From assembly GCF_015687175.1 (NCBI RefSeq), contig NZ_JADPQG010000001.1, forward strand, positions 806,001 through 870,000: a stretch of DNA of 64,000 bases, read 5' to 3'. Source of the stretch: Reinekea sp. G2M2-21 (GTDB taxonomy: Bacteria; Pseudomonadota; Gammaproteobacteria; Pseudomonadales; Natronospirillaceae). Positions within the stretch are counted from its first letter, which is position 1. Every line of letters starts with the position of its first letter. Positions 46,925 to 55,817 of this stretch are shown one piece after another. Position numbers and translations under genes: made by a program. The notes under the pieces were generated by a model. That model saw nothing but the letters and a program-made list of their open reading frames with translations, was not told the origin of the DNA and did no database searches.

Positions 46925-47545
46925 TTATTTTTGTTTGATGTCATACCGGCACCGTTGCCCTTCTGACAGCAGGTGTTCACTTCGGGTCACTTCAAAATCG
47001 TCCCCCAGCGACTGTCTGAAAACCGATAGCTCTGAAGAGCAGAAGCCCTGACAGTTTTCAGCCGCCGCACAGATAGGGCAATGGTGTTCAATTAATTGCC
47101 AGCTGTTTTGATCGGTTGCAATCACTTCTGCCATGTACCCTTCTTTGGACCTTTCTGCTGCCAGTCGCTGAACTTTAAGCAAAGGATCATTCTGGTCAGC
47201 AAGAGCCTGTCGGTATTTGAGCAAGGCGTTTTGCTCGCGAGCGGCTATTAATTGATCGACTCCGTCCTGTCCAAAAATTGTGCGGATATTGTTCAACAGT
47301 TCAATCGAGAGATGGTCGTATTGCTGCGGAAATTGTAGGTGCCCTGCGCGGGTCAGAAACCAGAATCGCTTGGGACGACCACGACCTTCCTTTACTTCCC
47401 GGAAACTGACCAATCCCTGTGATTCCAGGCGTTCCAGGTGTCCACGTGCCCCCATGCTGGTTAAACCAGTTCGGTCAGCGGCTTCCTGCGCCGTTAACTC
47501 GCCGTCCGTTTTCAAACTGTTCAGAATGGCTTGTCGTTCACTCAT
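46925..47545 (-). CDS. SufR-like HTH regulator with cysteine-rich C-terminus
   Basis: This is a 206-residue transcriptional regulator. The winged HTH is at about 5-65, and GRGRPKRFWFLT is the typical wing of the COG2345/SufR group. The C-terminal part has five Cys (C156, C159, C165, C169, C199) in the pattern CPIC-ENCQGFC-RC, which resembles the iron-sulfur ligands of SufR. An Fe-S cluster sensor is therefore likely. It precedes yfbR by 12 bases; no suf or isc genes are nearby, so the target genes are unknown. Confidence 0.82.
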   Translation of the reverse strand: MSERQAILNSLKTDGELTAQEAADRTGLTSMGARGHLERLESQGLVSFREVKEGRGRPKRFWFLTRAGHLQFPQQYDHLSIELLNNIRTIFGQDGVDQLIAAREQNALLKYRQALADQNDPLLKVQRLAAERSKEGYMAEVIATDQNSWQLIEHHCPICAAAENCQGFCSSELSVFRQSLGDDFEVTRSEHLLSEGQRCRYDIKQK

Positions 47546-47683
47546 ATGTCGCCCAGATGGTTATCTACGGTCATTTTGCCACAGTCTGATAAACTATGCC
47601 GCTGAGAGCAATCCTTAACTGCGGCGAAGCCAAAAACTCTAGCTATACTCACGTCTAAATGCTGAATTTTCTGTGGAGTTTGA

Positions 47684-48493
47684 ATGGATCACACTGTTTT
47701 CAACCGCATGGTAGAGTCGCTCAGTCAAAACCGGTTGGTTTTACCCGCGTTTCCGCAAGCGGCAATGCGGGCGAGGGAGGTGGCCAGTTCGGACGATGCT
47801 TCCGCTATTTCAGTTGCCCGAGAAATCGCTAAGGACCCGGCATTATCAGCACGGATACTAAAGGTTGCCAACAGTTCGCTGTTTGGTTTCAGCTTCAACA
47901 CAGGTAGCCTTCAACACGCAATCAGCCGAGTCGGCTTGGAACACACCAAAACGCTGGTGACTAACTTTGCCCTGATGCAGCTGATGAATCCGCCGAAGGG
48001 GGCCTACGGTAACCTGATCCGAACCGTACGCGACCATAGTGTGGAAGTTGCAGCATTAGGCTATGTGATTTGCGAAAAGGGTAAGGCATTCAATGCTAAT
48101 AAAGCTTTGCTGGGCGGTATGCTGCACGATGTTGGCTACCTCCCTCTTATCCAGTTTTCAAAAAGTGAACCCGAATCGGTCTTGTCGGATCCAGGTTTTT
48201 TACCTGGCTTGAAAGATCTGCATGGGCAAGCGGGAAATTTACTGCTGATGTATTGGCAATTTTCACCGGAGTTGGTTGATGTAGTGACGGCTCATGAGTC
48301 ACTGGAATGCAATCCAGAAAGCGATGTATCTCTGCGCGAGGTGGTTGCATTTGCCAATGCTTTGGTCAATGCACCGGACCCGGATGCTGCGAGTCTACTC
48401 ACCCAATCTGCGCTGGCTGCGAAACTCAATATCAGTGAAATATCAGATGCAGATCTGGAACGTAAAGACGAAGTGATCCGTTTTTTCGCCTAA
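47684..48493 (+). CDS. HDOD-domain signalling protein
   Basis: This is a 269-residue cytoplasmic protein made almost only of an HDOD domain (about 15-215). Family features are LPAFPQAAMRAREVASS, DPALSARILKVANSS, ALLGGMLHDVGYL and VVTAHES. HDOD proteins act in signalling and often lack HD catalytic activity. It has no receiver or GGDEF partner domain. It stands alone and its role is not known. Confidence 0.88.
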   Translation: MDHTVFNRMVESLSQNRLVLPAFPQAAMRAREVASSDDASAISVAREIAKDPALSARILKVANSSLFGFSFNTGSLQHAISRVGLEHTKTLVTNFALMQLMNPPKGAYGNLIRTVRDHSVEVAALGYVICEKGKAFNANKALLGGMLHDVGYLPLIQFSKSEPESVLSDPGFLPGLKDLHGQAGNLLLMYWQFSPELVDVVTAHESLECNPESDVSLREVVAFANALVNAPDPDAASLLTQSALAAKLNISEISDADLERKDEVIRFFA

Positions 48494-48512
48494 ATGGAAC
48501 ATTCAATAAAAA

Positions 48513-48534
48513 ATGGCCAGCAAGGGCTGGCCAT
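48513..48534 (-). terminator. Rho-independent terminator of the DUF3461 gene
   Basis: ATGGCCAGC and GCTGGCCAT pair perfectly around a four-base loop. On the minus strand TTTTTTA follows immediately. It lies 22 bases after the DUF3461 stop and between two convergent genes. Confidence 0.9.
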
Positions 48535-48556
48535 CGGCTGGGGTATATATGGATAA

Positions 48557-48826
48557 TTAATGGCAGGCGATCTGGTCCAGTTCCTCGATGACATAACGCA
48601 ATGTTGGGCTGATTTCAGTCATATGGACCTTGGTACGGGTGCCGCTGTCGACAGTCACGATTTTGTGTTGACGAGGATAGATAAACCGGGCAGTTCGCTT
48701 AAAGAAGTGGCCTTTCGTGGTCCGGAAGCGAATTTTCAGGATGTCTCTGTTTTTTTCTGTCGATAATGTGTAACCATTGATATTATCAAGGTCGTTAATG
48801 CCAAGTGCTAATAGATTGTTGTACAT
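48557..48826 (-). CDS. DUF3461 family protein, short form
   Basis: This is an 89-residue protein matching the N-terminal two-thirds of DUF3461: MYNNLLALGINDLDNINGYTL, RDILKIRFR, TKGHFFKRTARFIYPRQ and ISPTLRYVIEELDQI. Known members are about 130 residues with a C-terminal helical tail. Here the stop follows EELDQIACH and the terminator is only 22 bases on, so the tail is truly absent. AGCAACCTC, read on the coding strand, gives a GAGGTTGCT leader. The function is unknown. Confidence 0.75.
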   Translation of the reverse strand: MYNNLLALGINDLDNINGYTLSTEKNRDILKIRFRTTKGHFFKRTARFIYPRQHKIVTVDSGTRTKVHMTEISPTLRYVIEELDQIACH

Positions 48827-49077
48827 GAGGTTGCTCCGATTTACTGTAAAAAAGTCGGTCTTATCTCTACCCTTGTGAGGTTATGAGTCTGACGTTCAAA
48901 GATGGTCGTTAATTCTGCTCATGGCGTACAAATGAACATCTTTGAAAACCAATCAGGCCGTTTCAGTAATCACCTTTTCATGCACGCTAATATAGTCTAA
49001 TTCACGTTTAGTTACGCCTCTGAAAATTGAGCTGGCGCAATAAAACGACGCTATTTTTCAAAGACTTATACCGGAGT

Positions 49078-49500
49078 ATGATGGTGTTCATGTTTTCTTC
49101 GATGTTCCTTGTGTCTTTTGTCTCTGCCACTCTTTGGCCGCTGGCTTCTGAGGCTGTTTTCTTAGCTTACTTGCATCAAAATTCTGACGCTTTGTTACCG
49201 TTGTTAATGGTGGCATCGGTGGGTAATACTCTGGGGGCTATGCTTATGTTCGAACTTGCCTATCGATCAAAAGCCTGGGTAGAGCGTCGTTATGGACACA
49301 GCGAAGGTGATATGGCGCGGTGGCAAAATCGGCTGAGGTGTTTTGGCTCGCCGTTCTTGGCGTTGTCCTGGTTACCGCTGGTCGGTGATTTTTTACCCAT
49401 TGGCGCAGGCTTGCTCAAAATGTCGCGCTGGACCAGTTATGGTTGGATCGCCGTTGGGAAAACGGCCCGTTATTCGATGTTGAGTTGGTTAGTTTACTAG
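49078..49500 (+). CDS. yqaA: YqaA-family membrane protein (DedA/SNARE-associated type)
   Basis: This is a 140-residue inner-membrane protein with about four hydrophobic segments. The match to E. coli YqaA includes FVSATLWPLASEAV, GNTLGAML, LLALSWLPLVGD-like residues (LALSWLPLVGDFLP) and GKTARY. Its function is not known; the wider family includes lipid-carrier flippases. The longest frame starts with TTG at 49027 without a ribosome-binding site; GGAG just before the ATG cluster at 49078-49083 supports the shorter form. The C-terminus is about seven residues shorter than E. coli, and the stop abuts a MITE-like element. Confidence 0.78.
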   Translation: MMVFMFSSMFLVSFVSATLWPLASEAVFLAYLHQNSDALLPLLMVASVGNTLGAMLMFELAYRSKAWVERRYGHSEGDMARWQNRLRCFGSPFLALSWLPLVGDFLPIGAGLLKMSRWTSYGWIAVGKTARYSMLSWLVY

Positions 49501-49765
49501 GGTCTGTTCACACTCATTTTACAGTGATCGTTGTTTCTAAATGTCGGCCAGTCTAGGCTAGATGAGCTTTGTATGGTTATTCCATATAAGAGAAGAGCAA
49601 CAATGAATGGCCGGTAAATAGTTACAACCCAAAGGCCCACGCTCCTATTCCCGAGCGTCTGCGTTGTCACTGACTCAGGTGCATTAACTACCCAGCGCGC
49701 GTTCCGCTTTGCGCTCTGGAATAGGATCACACGCAGAAGCAGGAAAATGAGTGTGAACAGGCTCT
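49500..49765. mobile_element. MITE-like element with GTTCACACTCATTTT inverted ends
   Basis: CTGTTCACACTCATTTT near the left end (49505-49521) is repeated exactly in inverse at 49744-49760, and similarity extends outward (GGGT versus GAGC). The element is about 265 bases long and encodes no convincing protein. It starts at the last base of the yqaA stop codon. No clear target duplication is seen. It resembles the short IS-derived repeats dispersed in marine gammaproteobacterial genomes. Confidence 0.65.
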
Positions 49766-49839
49766 GATCACCGGCAGGATTGACCCGGTCAACCTGTGTT
49801 CACGTATTATTAATAGATTTGCCGTTAAAAGAGGACATA

Positions 49840-50142
49840 ATGTTAACTGGTATAACCCATTTATTACCCCGCAGCTACAACCAGACGGACCGTATACAGG
49901 GGATGGCCAGGTATATGAATGGAGAAGGGTCATCAAGTGAGCTGATGACACTGCTGCTCATTTTCGCAGGTATGCTTGGCGTTATTCTGGTCTTAAAAAT
50001 GATTTCCGCGCACAGCCAGCGCAAGCGCGAAGCGCAGTTACGTAAAAAACTGGCCCAGAAAAAGGCCGCCGCTGAAAAATCGGTTGCCGGAAAAGGTGCC
50101 TCAACGACATCCGGTCGAGGAAGGGCAACCCGGCTCCGCTAA
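49840..50142 (+). CDS. Small membrane-anchored basic protein
   Basis: This is a 100-residue protein. A polar N-terminus is followed by one transmembrane helix (ELMTLLLIFAGMLGVILVLKM, in two overlapping halves about 34-54) and a long basic, Lys/Arg/Ala/Gln-rich tail (about 58-100) likely to be helical and then disordered, ending in RATRLR. GAGG five bases before the ATG at 49840 is a good ribosome-binding site. I do not recognise a family. The tail could bind nucleic acid or membrane surface. Confidence 0.65.
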   Translation: MLTGITHLLPRSYNQTDRIQGMARYMNGEGSSSELMTLLLIFAGMLGVILVLKMISAHSQRKREAQLRKKLAQKKAAAEKSVAGKGASTTSGRGRATRLR

Positions 50143-50314
50143 ATCAATTCAAACTCATTCGAGCTACCGTACTTTCGACAAAGCGAAGGGAGTATTGCCG
50201 TGAATGGCGGGCCCTTTGCCCAGATACTGAATATTGACTTCAGATATTAATTTGAAATTCGGGTCTTTCTAAACCAGCAGAGATAGACCCTAACCCTTCC
50301 GAGCTGCTTCAGAC

Positions 50315-51592
50315 TTAGGATTGTTGCTCCGCGAACGCTCCCATGGTACTTACCACCGTCTGCAATTGAGAAGGACTCATGGAGTAAGCAGGCATAATGT
50401 AAACCAGCTTACCAAACGGCCGCACCCAAACGCCCCGTTCGACAAAGAATGATTGCGTTTGCATAACATCGACCGGCTCTCGCATTTCCATCACCCCGAT
50501 AGCGCCAATGACCCGCGTGTCCGAGACAGATGTCAAGTCTTTAAGTGGGTGCAGAGCGTCAATCAGAGCGCTTTCAATGGTCCGCACCTGCTGCTGCCAG
50601 TTCTTGGTTTGTAAAAGCTCGATGGAAGCATTCGCGACGGCACAGGCGAGGGGGTTTCCCATAAAGGTCGGTCCATGCATAAATACGCTCGCTTCAGAAG
50701 CACACACATGGTGGGCGACGTCATCCGTAGCCAGGGTCGCTGCCAGGGTCATATAACCACCGCTGATGGCCTTACCCAAGCAAAGAATGTCCGGCGTAAC
50801 ATCAGCGTGCTCGCAAGCGAAGAGCTTGCCTGTGCGGCCAAAGCCGGTCGCTATCTCATCGGCAATCAGCAAAATCTCGTATTGATCGCACCAACGTCGG
50901 ATGTGGCTGAGCCAAACCGGGTTGTAGATCCGCATCCCACCGGCGCCCTGGACCACCGGCTCTATAATGAAAGCCGCCAGTTCATCCTTTTGGGCCGCTA
51001 TTGCCTGCTCAAATTGAGCCAACTCCAGTACATCGGGCTCACGGTCAAAGCCCTGTGGGATGTCTCCCAGAAACAGGGATTTCGGTAACACCGATTCAAA
51101 CAAACTGTGCATGCCGTTTATCGGGTCGCATACACTCATCGCTCCGAACGAATCACCGTGGTAACCATTATTGACGGTCACCATACGGGTTTTCTGCGGT
51201 AAGCCTTTGCCTGCCCAATACTGAATGGCCATCTTAAGCGCAACTTCGACAGCGATAGAACCCGAGTCGGCAAGAAAAACCTTCTGCAGTTTTTCCGGGG
51301 TCATGGCCACCAGTTTTTTGGCCAATTCAATGGCGGGTTCATGTGTCAGGCCACCAAACATGACGTGTGACATTTTGCTCAACTGCTGGTACGCGGCTTC
51401 ATTTAATTCGGGAACATTGTAGCCGTGAATTGCCGACCACCAAGATGCCATGCCATCAATCACTTCGGTGCCGTCTTCAAAAACCAGGTTTACACCCGCT
51501 GCACGTTCCACCGGATAGCAAGGTAAAGGGTGGGTCGTTGAGGTGTAGGGGTGCCACAAATGGTTTTTGTCAAATTCCAGGTCGATTGTCAT
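50315..51592 (-). CDS. bioA: Adenosylmethionine-8-amino-7-oxononanoate aminotransferase
   Basis: This class-III aminotransferase uses SAM as amino donor to form 7,8-diaminopelargonate in biotin synthesis. It has 425 residues, the usual length. Features are HLWHPYTSTTHPLP at the N-terminus, the substrate region ASWWSAIHGYN, and the PLP lysine in CLGKAISGGYM. The other bio genes are not in the window. It follows valS on the same strand, behind a hairpin. Confidence 0.96.
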   Translation of the reverse strand: MTIDLEFDKNHLWHPYTSTTHPLPCYPVERAAGVNLVFEDGTEVIDGMASWWSAIHGYNVPELNEAAYQQLSKMSHVMFGGLTHEPAIELAKKLVAMTPEKLQKVFLADSGSIAVEVALKMAIQYWAGKGLPQKTRMVTVNNGYHGDSFGAMSVCDPINGMHSLFESVLPKSLFLGDIPQGFDREPDVLELAQFEQAIAAQKDELAAFIIEPVVQGAGGMRIYNPVWLSHIRRWCDQYEILLIADEIATGFGRTGKLFACEHADVTPDILCLGKAISGGYMTLAATLATDDVAHHVCASEASVFMHGPTFMGNPLACAVANASIELLQTKNWQQQVRTIESALIDALHPLKDLTSVSDTRVIGAIGVMEMREPVDVMQTQSFFVERGVWVRPFGKLVYIMPAYSMSPSQLQTVVSTMGAFAEQQS

Positions 51593-51630
51593 AGGTTAGT
51601 TTCTCCCGGTTTTGGTGTATGCAGAAACAA

Positions 51631-51654
51631 TGACACCCGCCTGAGCGGGTGTCA
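51631..51654 (-). terminator. Hairpin terminator after valS
   Basis: TGACACCCGC and GCGGGTGTCA pair over ten bases around loop CTGA, 22 bases after the valS stop. The minus-strand tail is TTGTTTCTG, a weak T-run, so termination may be partial and bioA could receive read-through. Confidence 0.65.
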
Positions 51655-51676
51655 TATGTTATTGCAGCAGGCTGTC

Positions 51677-54562
51677 TTACAGGGCGTCTAATTGCGCGAC
51701 CTGTGCATTCAGATCGATGAGCTTGCTATTCAGTGCCTCGGCTTTTTCTTTTTCTTTAGCGACAACATCATCCGGCGCTTTGCTGATAAACTTCTCGTTC
51801 GTCAACTTGCCTTCGATGCGAGCCAGTTCTTTTTGCGTTTTTTCCACTTCTTTCGCAATTCGTGCTTTTTCGGCCGCAACATCGATAAGTCCAGCCATTG
51901 GCACCAGAACTTTCAGATGCCCAACCAACGCCTGTGAACTCGCCGGGGCTTGATCTGCGGCTTCCAGCCATTGAATGTTGTCGAGTTTCGCCAACTGTTT
52001 CAGGAAAGCTTCGTTTTCCTGATATCGACGTTTGTCTTCAGCATCGCCATTCGCCAGTAAAACAGAAATGGCTTTACTCGGTGCGATATTCAGTTCGCCA
52101 CGAATGTTGCGAACCCCCATGATCACACCTTTAACCCATTCCAGGTCAGCTTCAGCAGCACTGTCGATGCTCGCATTGTTCGGCATTGGGAAAGGCTCCA
52201 GCATGATAGAGTCGCCCGTTTCTCCAGATACAGGCTTCAGACTCTGCCAGATTTCCTCAGAAATAAACGGCATGATGGGGTGTATTAACCGCAACAATGC
52301 TTCGAGGACACCGACCACGGTTTTCCGTGTTCCCCGTAATTGAGCGTCGGTGCTGTTTTCATTCCAGAACACTGGTTTCGACAATTCCAGATACCAACTG
52401 CAGTATTCGTCCCAAATGAAGCTGTAGAGCGTCTGGCTCATCAGATCAAAACGGTATTGTTGGTAATGCTTATGAACTTCGGCTTCCAGTTTCTGAAAGC
52501 GCGAGCGAATCCAGCGGTCCGCCAGCGAAAATTCCATTTCGCCACCATGCTGACCGCAATCGAGTGGCGCACCGAGTTCGTCGCTGCCTTCGACCTGTGC
52601 AAAAGTGTTCATCTGCACCAGGCGTGCGGCGTTCCATAATTTGTTACAGAAGTTCCGGTAGCCTTCTAAGCGTTTGACATCAAAATTAATGTCACGTGAC
52701 AAGGAGGCTAGCGAAGTCAACGTAAAGCGCAATGCATCCGTTCCAGATTCAGCGAAGCCGTCCGGAAATGATTTTCGTGTATTTTTTTCAATTTTTGCAG
52801 CCAACTGGGGCTGCATCATGCCACTGGTTCGTTTACCAACCAGCGTTTCCAGGTCAATACCGTCAATCAAGTCGATTGGGTCAATAACGTTGCCCTTGGA
52901 TTTGGACATTTTCTGGCCGTTTTCATCACGGATCAGACCCGTCATATAAATTTTCTTGAAAGGAATGATGCCTTTGCCGTTTTCATCTTTGATGAAATGC
53001 AGGGTCATCATGATCATGCGGGCAACCCAGAAAAAGATGATGTCGAAACCGGTTACCAGGACATCCGTCGGATGGAAGCGGCGCACCATGTCCATGTCGT
53101 GTGGCCAACCGAGCGTTGAGAATGTCCATAATGCAGAACTGAACCAGGTGTCGAGTACATCTTCATCTCGTCGCAGTTCCAAAGATGGGTCCAGTGTGTA
53201 CTTCGTGCGAACTTCTTCTTCGCTGCGACCAACGTAAACGCCGCCGTCCTTATCGTACCAGGCAGGAATCTGGTGACCCCACCAGAGCTGGCGTGAAATA
53301 CACCAGTCCTGAATATTATTCATCCAGTTGTAATATTCGTTCTCGTACATCTTGGGCACGAATTCGATGTCGCCGTTTTTAACGGCATCAATGGCCGGCT
53401 GTGCCATTTTGGTAGCAGCCACGTACCACTGATCGGTGAGCCAAGGTTCGATCACGTCATGCGATCTATCACCGCGGGGAACCATCAGGGTATGGTCTTT
53501 GATGGAGTCCAGCAAGCCGAGTGCGTCGAATTCAGCGACGATTTTCTTACGTGCATCGAATCGATCCAGGCCAGCGTAACCGTCTGGCAAGGTACCGTCG
53601 AAATCTTCCAGTGCTTTACCGCTGTATTCAAAAGCTTCGGCGACAGGTAAGACGGCTGCGCTTTTATCAAAAATATTGATTAATTGTGCGCCGTTACGCT
53701 TGCCGACTTCATAGTCATTGAAGTCGTGCGCGGGCGTAATTTTGACGCAGCCGGTTCCAAAATCCATTTCTACATAGTCGTCGGCGATGATAGGAATGCG
53801 TCGGCCAACCAAGGGCAGTTCAACATATTTACCCACCAGAGCAGTATAACGCTCATCGTCTGGATGAACGGCGACTGCGGAGTCTCCGAGCATGGTTTCT
53901 GGGCGAGTCGTGGCAACAACCAGATAGGATTTGCCATCTACCGTAGTCACACCATCGGCTAATGGGTAGCGGAAGTGCCACAAAGATCCCTGTTCTTCTT
54001 TGTTTTCTACTTCAATATCTGAAATGGCCGTATGAAATTTGGGGTCCCAGTTAACCAGGCGTTTACCCCGATACAACAGGCCTTCATCGAACAGTCGTAC
54101 AAAGACTTCACGCACCGCTTCACTCAGACCCTCATCCATGGTGAAGCGTTCGCGGGTCCAATCCACGGAGTCACCCAGGCGACGCATTTGAGAAGAGATG
54201 GTCCCTCCTGACTGAGCTTTCCATTGCCAAACTCGGTCAATAAAGGTTTCCCGGCCCAGATCATGTCGGGTTTTACCGTCTGCAGCCAATAGGCGTTCTA
54301 CCACCATTTGCGTGGCAATGCCGGCGTGATCGGTCCCGGGTTGCCACAACGTATCCCGGCCCATCATACGATGGTACCGCGTTAAGGCGTCCATGATGGT
54401 TTGCTGGAAAGCATGACCCATGTGCAGCGTGCCCGTGACATTTGGCGGCGGAATCATAATGCTGTAAGGGGCGCCATTGCCGCTGGGTTGGAAGTAATTG
54501 CTTTGCTCCCAATGTTCGTAATGTTTAGTCTCGATCGAACTTGGCTGATAGGTTTTTTCCAT
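51677..54562 (-). CDS. valS: Valyl-tRNA synthetase
   Basis: This class-I synthetase of 961 residues charges tRNA-Val and edits mischarged threonine. The HIGH-type motif is [14 protein letters not shown], the KMSKS motif is [13 protein letters not shown], and the editing CP1 domain (about 190-410) has [12 protein letters not shown]. An anticodon-binding domain follows, with a C-terminal coiled coil (about 895-960). It is the last gene of pepA/holC/hypothetical/valS on the minus strand, a common gammaproteobacterial order. Confidence 0.98.
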   Translation of the reverse strand: MEKTYQPSSIETKHYEHWEQSNYFQPSGNGAPYSIMIPPPNVTGTLHMGHAFQQTIMDALTRYHRMMGRDTLWQPGTDHAGIATQMVVERLLAADGKTRHDLGRETFIDRVWQWKAQSGGTISSQMRRLGDSVDWTRERFTMDEGLSEAVREVFVRLFDEGLLYRGKRLVNWDPKFHTAISDIEVENKEEQGSLWHFRYPLADGVTTVDGKSYLVVATTRPETMLGDSAVAVHPDDERYTALVGKYVELPLVGRRIPIIADDYVEMDFGTGCVKITPAHDFNDYEVGKRNGAQLINIFDKSAAVLPVAEAFEYSGKALEDFDGTLPDGYAGLDRFDARKKIVAEFDALGLLDSIKDHTLMVPRGDRSHDVIEPWLTDQWYVAATKMAQPAIDAVKNGDIEFVPKMYENEYYNWMNNIQDWCISRQLWWGHQIPAWYDKDGGVYVGRSEEEVRTKYTLDPSLELRRDEDVLDTWFSSALWTFSTLGWPHDMDMVRRFHPTDVLVTGFDIIFFWVARMIMMTLHFIKDENGKGIIPFKKIYMTGLIRDENGQKMSKSKGNVIDPIDLIDGIDLETLVGKRTSGMMQPQLAAKIEKNTRKSFPDGFAESGTDALRFTLTSLASLSRDINFDVKRLEGYRNFCNKLWNAARLVQMNTFAQVEGSDELGAPLDCGQHGGEMEFSLADRWIRSRFQKLEAEVHKHYQQYRFDLMSQTLYSFIWDEYCSWYLELSKPVFWNENSTDAQLRGTRKTVVGVLEALLRLIHPIMPFISEEIWQSLKPVSGETGDSIMLEPFPMPNNASIDSAAEADLEWVKGVIMGVRNIRGELNIAPSKAISVLLANGDAEDKRRYQENEAFLKQLAKLDNIQWLEAADQAPASSQALVGHLKVLVPMAGLIDVAAEKARIAKEVEKTQKELARIEGKLTNEKFISKAPDDVVAKEKEKAEALNSKLIDLNAQVAQLDAL

Positions 54563-54667
54563 GAGGGTCTAGATCTCTTTCTCGGTCGTGTGGTTAGTTG
54601 GCACAAGTCTGCCGATTATACATAGATGATTTGCTCAGGTCAGGGGTGTTGCGCCGAACAGGGGGGC

Positions 54668-55201
54668 TTATTCACCGGAATCAGGTTTGGCTTGCGGTTC
54701 ATCTTCCGATTCGTCGGCTGGATCCTGGCGGTGTTCAAAGCTTTTTGGCAATGGCAGTTCATGCTCTATATACCATTGGCCGACCAGGTCCCGAAAATCC
54801 TGTTGCAGACGATTGCGCAATTCGCTTTCAAAAATCTCCATATATTGCGATACCGAGTTTTCGACCCACGAATCGAACATGGCTTCCATCTGTTCAATGA
54901 TAACTTCCGGGTCCGGCGCTTTCGGTGGTTCTGCCAATATTTCCTCAATCGATTTGACCGGCGCCATGTCTGCCAGTTCTTGTGCGGCACGGGCTTCGGC
55001 TTCATTGCGGATTTTTATCAACTCTGATAATGAAGAGCTGGACAAGAACGGGTTTGACGGGTTGACCGTTGTAGGGGCCCGGTGCCCGACGATTTCTTCA
55101 AGCGTGGGGATTTCAGTTTTTGATTCCGCTATTTTATCGAGGCTTTTACGTATCGCCTCTAAATCTTCAATGAGTGTTCTTGGGCTGGATTGATCGGTCA
55201 T
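54668..55201 (-). CDS. Conserved hypothetical protein between holC and valS
   Basis: This is a 177-residue acidic soluble protein. An N-terminal helix (LIEDLEAIRKSLDKI), a low-complexity middle, a second helical stretch (about 95-150: IIEQMEAMFDSWVENSV, LRNRLQQDF) and a disordered acidic tail are visible. Proteins of this shape often lie between holC and valS in pseudomonads and relatives, from memory. Its start overlaps the holC stop by four bases. The function is unknown; a replication or clamp-loader link is only suggested by position. Confidence 0.75.
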   Translation of the reverse strand: MTDQSSPRTLIEDLEAIRKSLDKIAESKTEIPTLEEIVGHRAPTTVNPSNPFLSSSSLSELIKIRNEAEARAAQELADMAPVKSIEEILAEPPKAPDPEVIIEQMEAMFDSWVENSVSQYMEIFESELRNRLQQDFRDLVGQWYIEHELPLPKSFEHRQDPADESEDEPQAKPDSGE

Positions 55202-55632
55202 GGTGCAACCCGGTCTCGCAAGTCATGACGCTTTAATGCATAACCATGATCATTATAGTATCGATATCGATCACGACTGGCATTGAGTCGGTCCGGATGT
55301 TGGCTGACCAGCTCGAAGACACGTTCAAAACGCGAAAAATAGGGCGGGATATCTGAACGCAGATTTACCAGCACATCGTGGTGATCACCACACGTATCGG
55401 TATGGGTAATCTGTAGGCTGAAGTCATTGCTGTCTATGAGAGTGTGAGCCAGGAAAGCCTCCGGTTGAAACCCCCACAACGCCTCACTGACTTGGTTGGT
55501 TTGCTGATTATCTTTAGTCGCGATCAACACTCTATGCGAACGATTTAATGCTTTCTGAACCAGGCGGGCCACGTAGTGGAACACATCTATTTCTTGGTCT
55601 GTCGGTAAGATGTGAAAATCTATTTTGGTCAT
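55198..55632 (-). CDS. holC: DNA polymerase III subunit chi
   Basis: This 144-residue protein is the clamp-loader accessory subunit that bridges psi and single-stranded-DNA-binding protein. The family pattern is seen in MTKIDFHIL, FHYVARLVQKALNRSHRVLI, LWGFQPEAFLAHTL and VLVNLRSDIPPYFSRFERVFELV. The frame is open to 55785, but that part overlaps the pepA terminator; the ATG at 55632 gives the normal length. It is coupled by overlap to the next gene. Confidence 0.92.
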   Translation of the reverse strand: MTKIDFHILPTDQEIDVFHYVARLVQKALNRSHRVLIATKDNQQTNQVSEALWGFQPEAFLAHTLIDSNDFSLQITHTDTCGDHHDVLVNLRSDIPPYFSRFERVFELVSQHPDRLNASRDRYRYYNDHGYALKRHDLRDRVAP

Positions 55633-55774
55633 AATTTGATCATTATTGGCACGCTGAATAGCCCTGAATTCTAAAATGAAATGAACCAATTCACAAAGCA
55701 TTGCTGATTGTGAATTGCTCAACCTCTGGCATGCCCAGGTAATAAGGCTTTGCTCCAGGCCTGTAGGGCATAAA

Positions 55775-55798
55775 AAAGCAGGCACTATGGCCTGCTTT
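55775..55798 (-). terminator. Rho-independent terminator of pepA
   Basis: AAAGCAGGC and GCCTGCTTT form a nine-base-pair stem around a six-base loop. On the minus strand TTTTTTA follows. It separates pepA from holC-valS. Confidence 0.9.
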
Positions 55799-55817
55799 GG
55801 TCTGGGTTCGCTTTATC

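Noticed and set aside
49497-49730. A 77-codon minus-strand frame inside the MITE-like element.
   Set aside because: It spans the inverted repeat end and shows no transposase motif; most likely a chance frame in a repeat.
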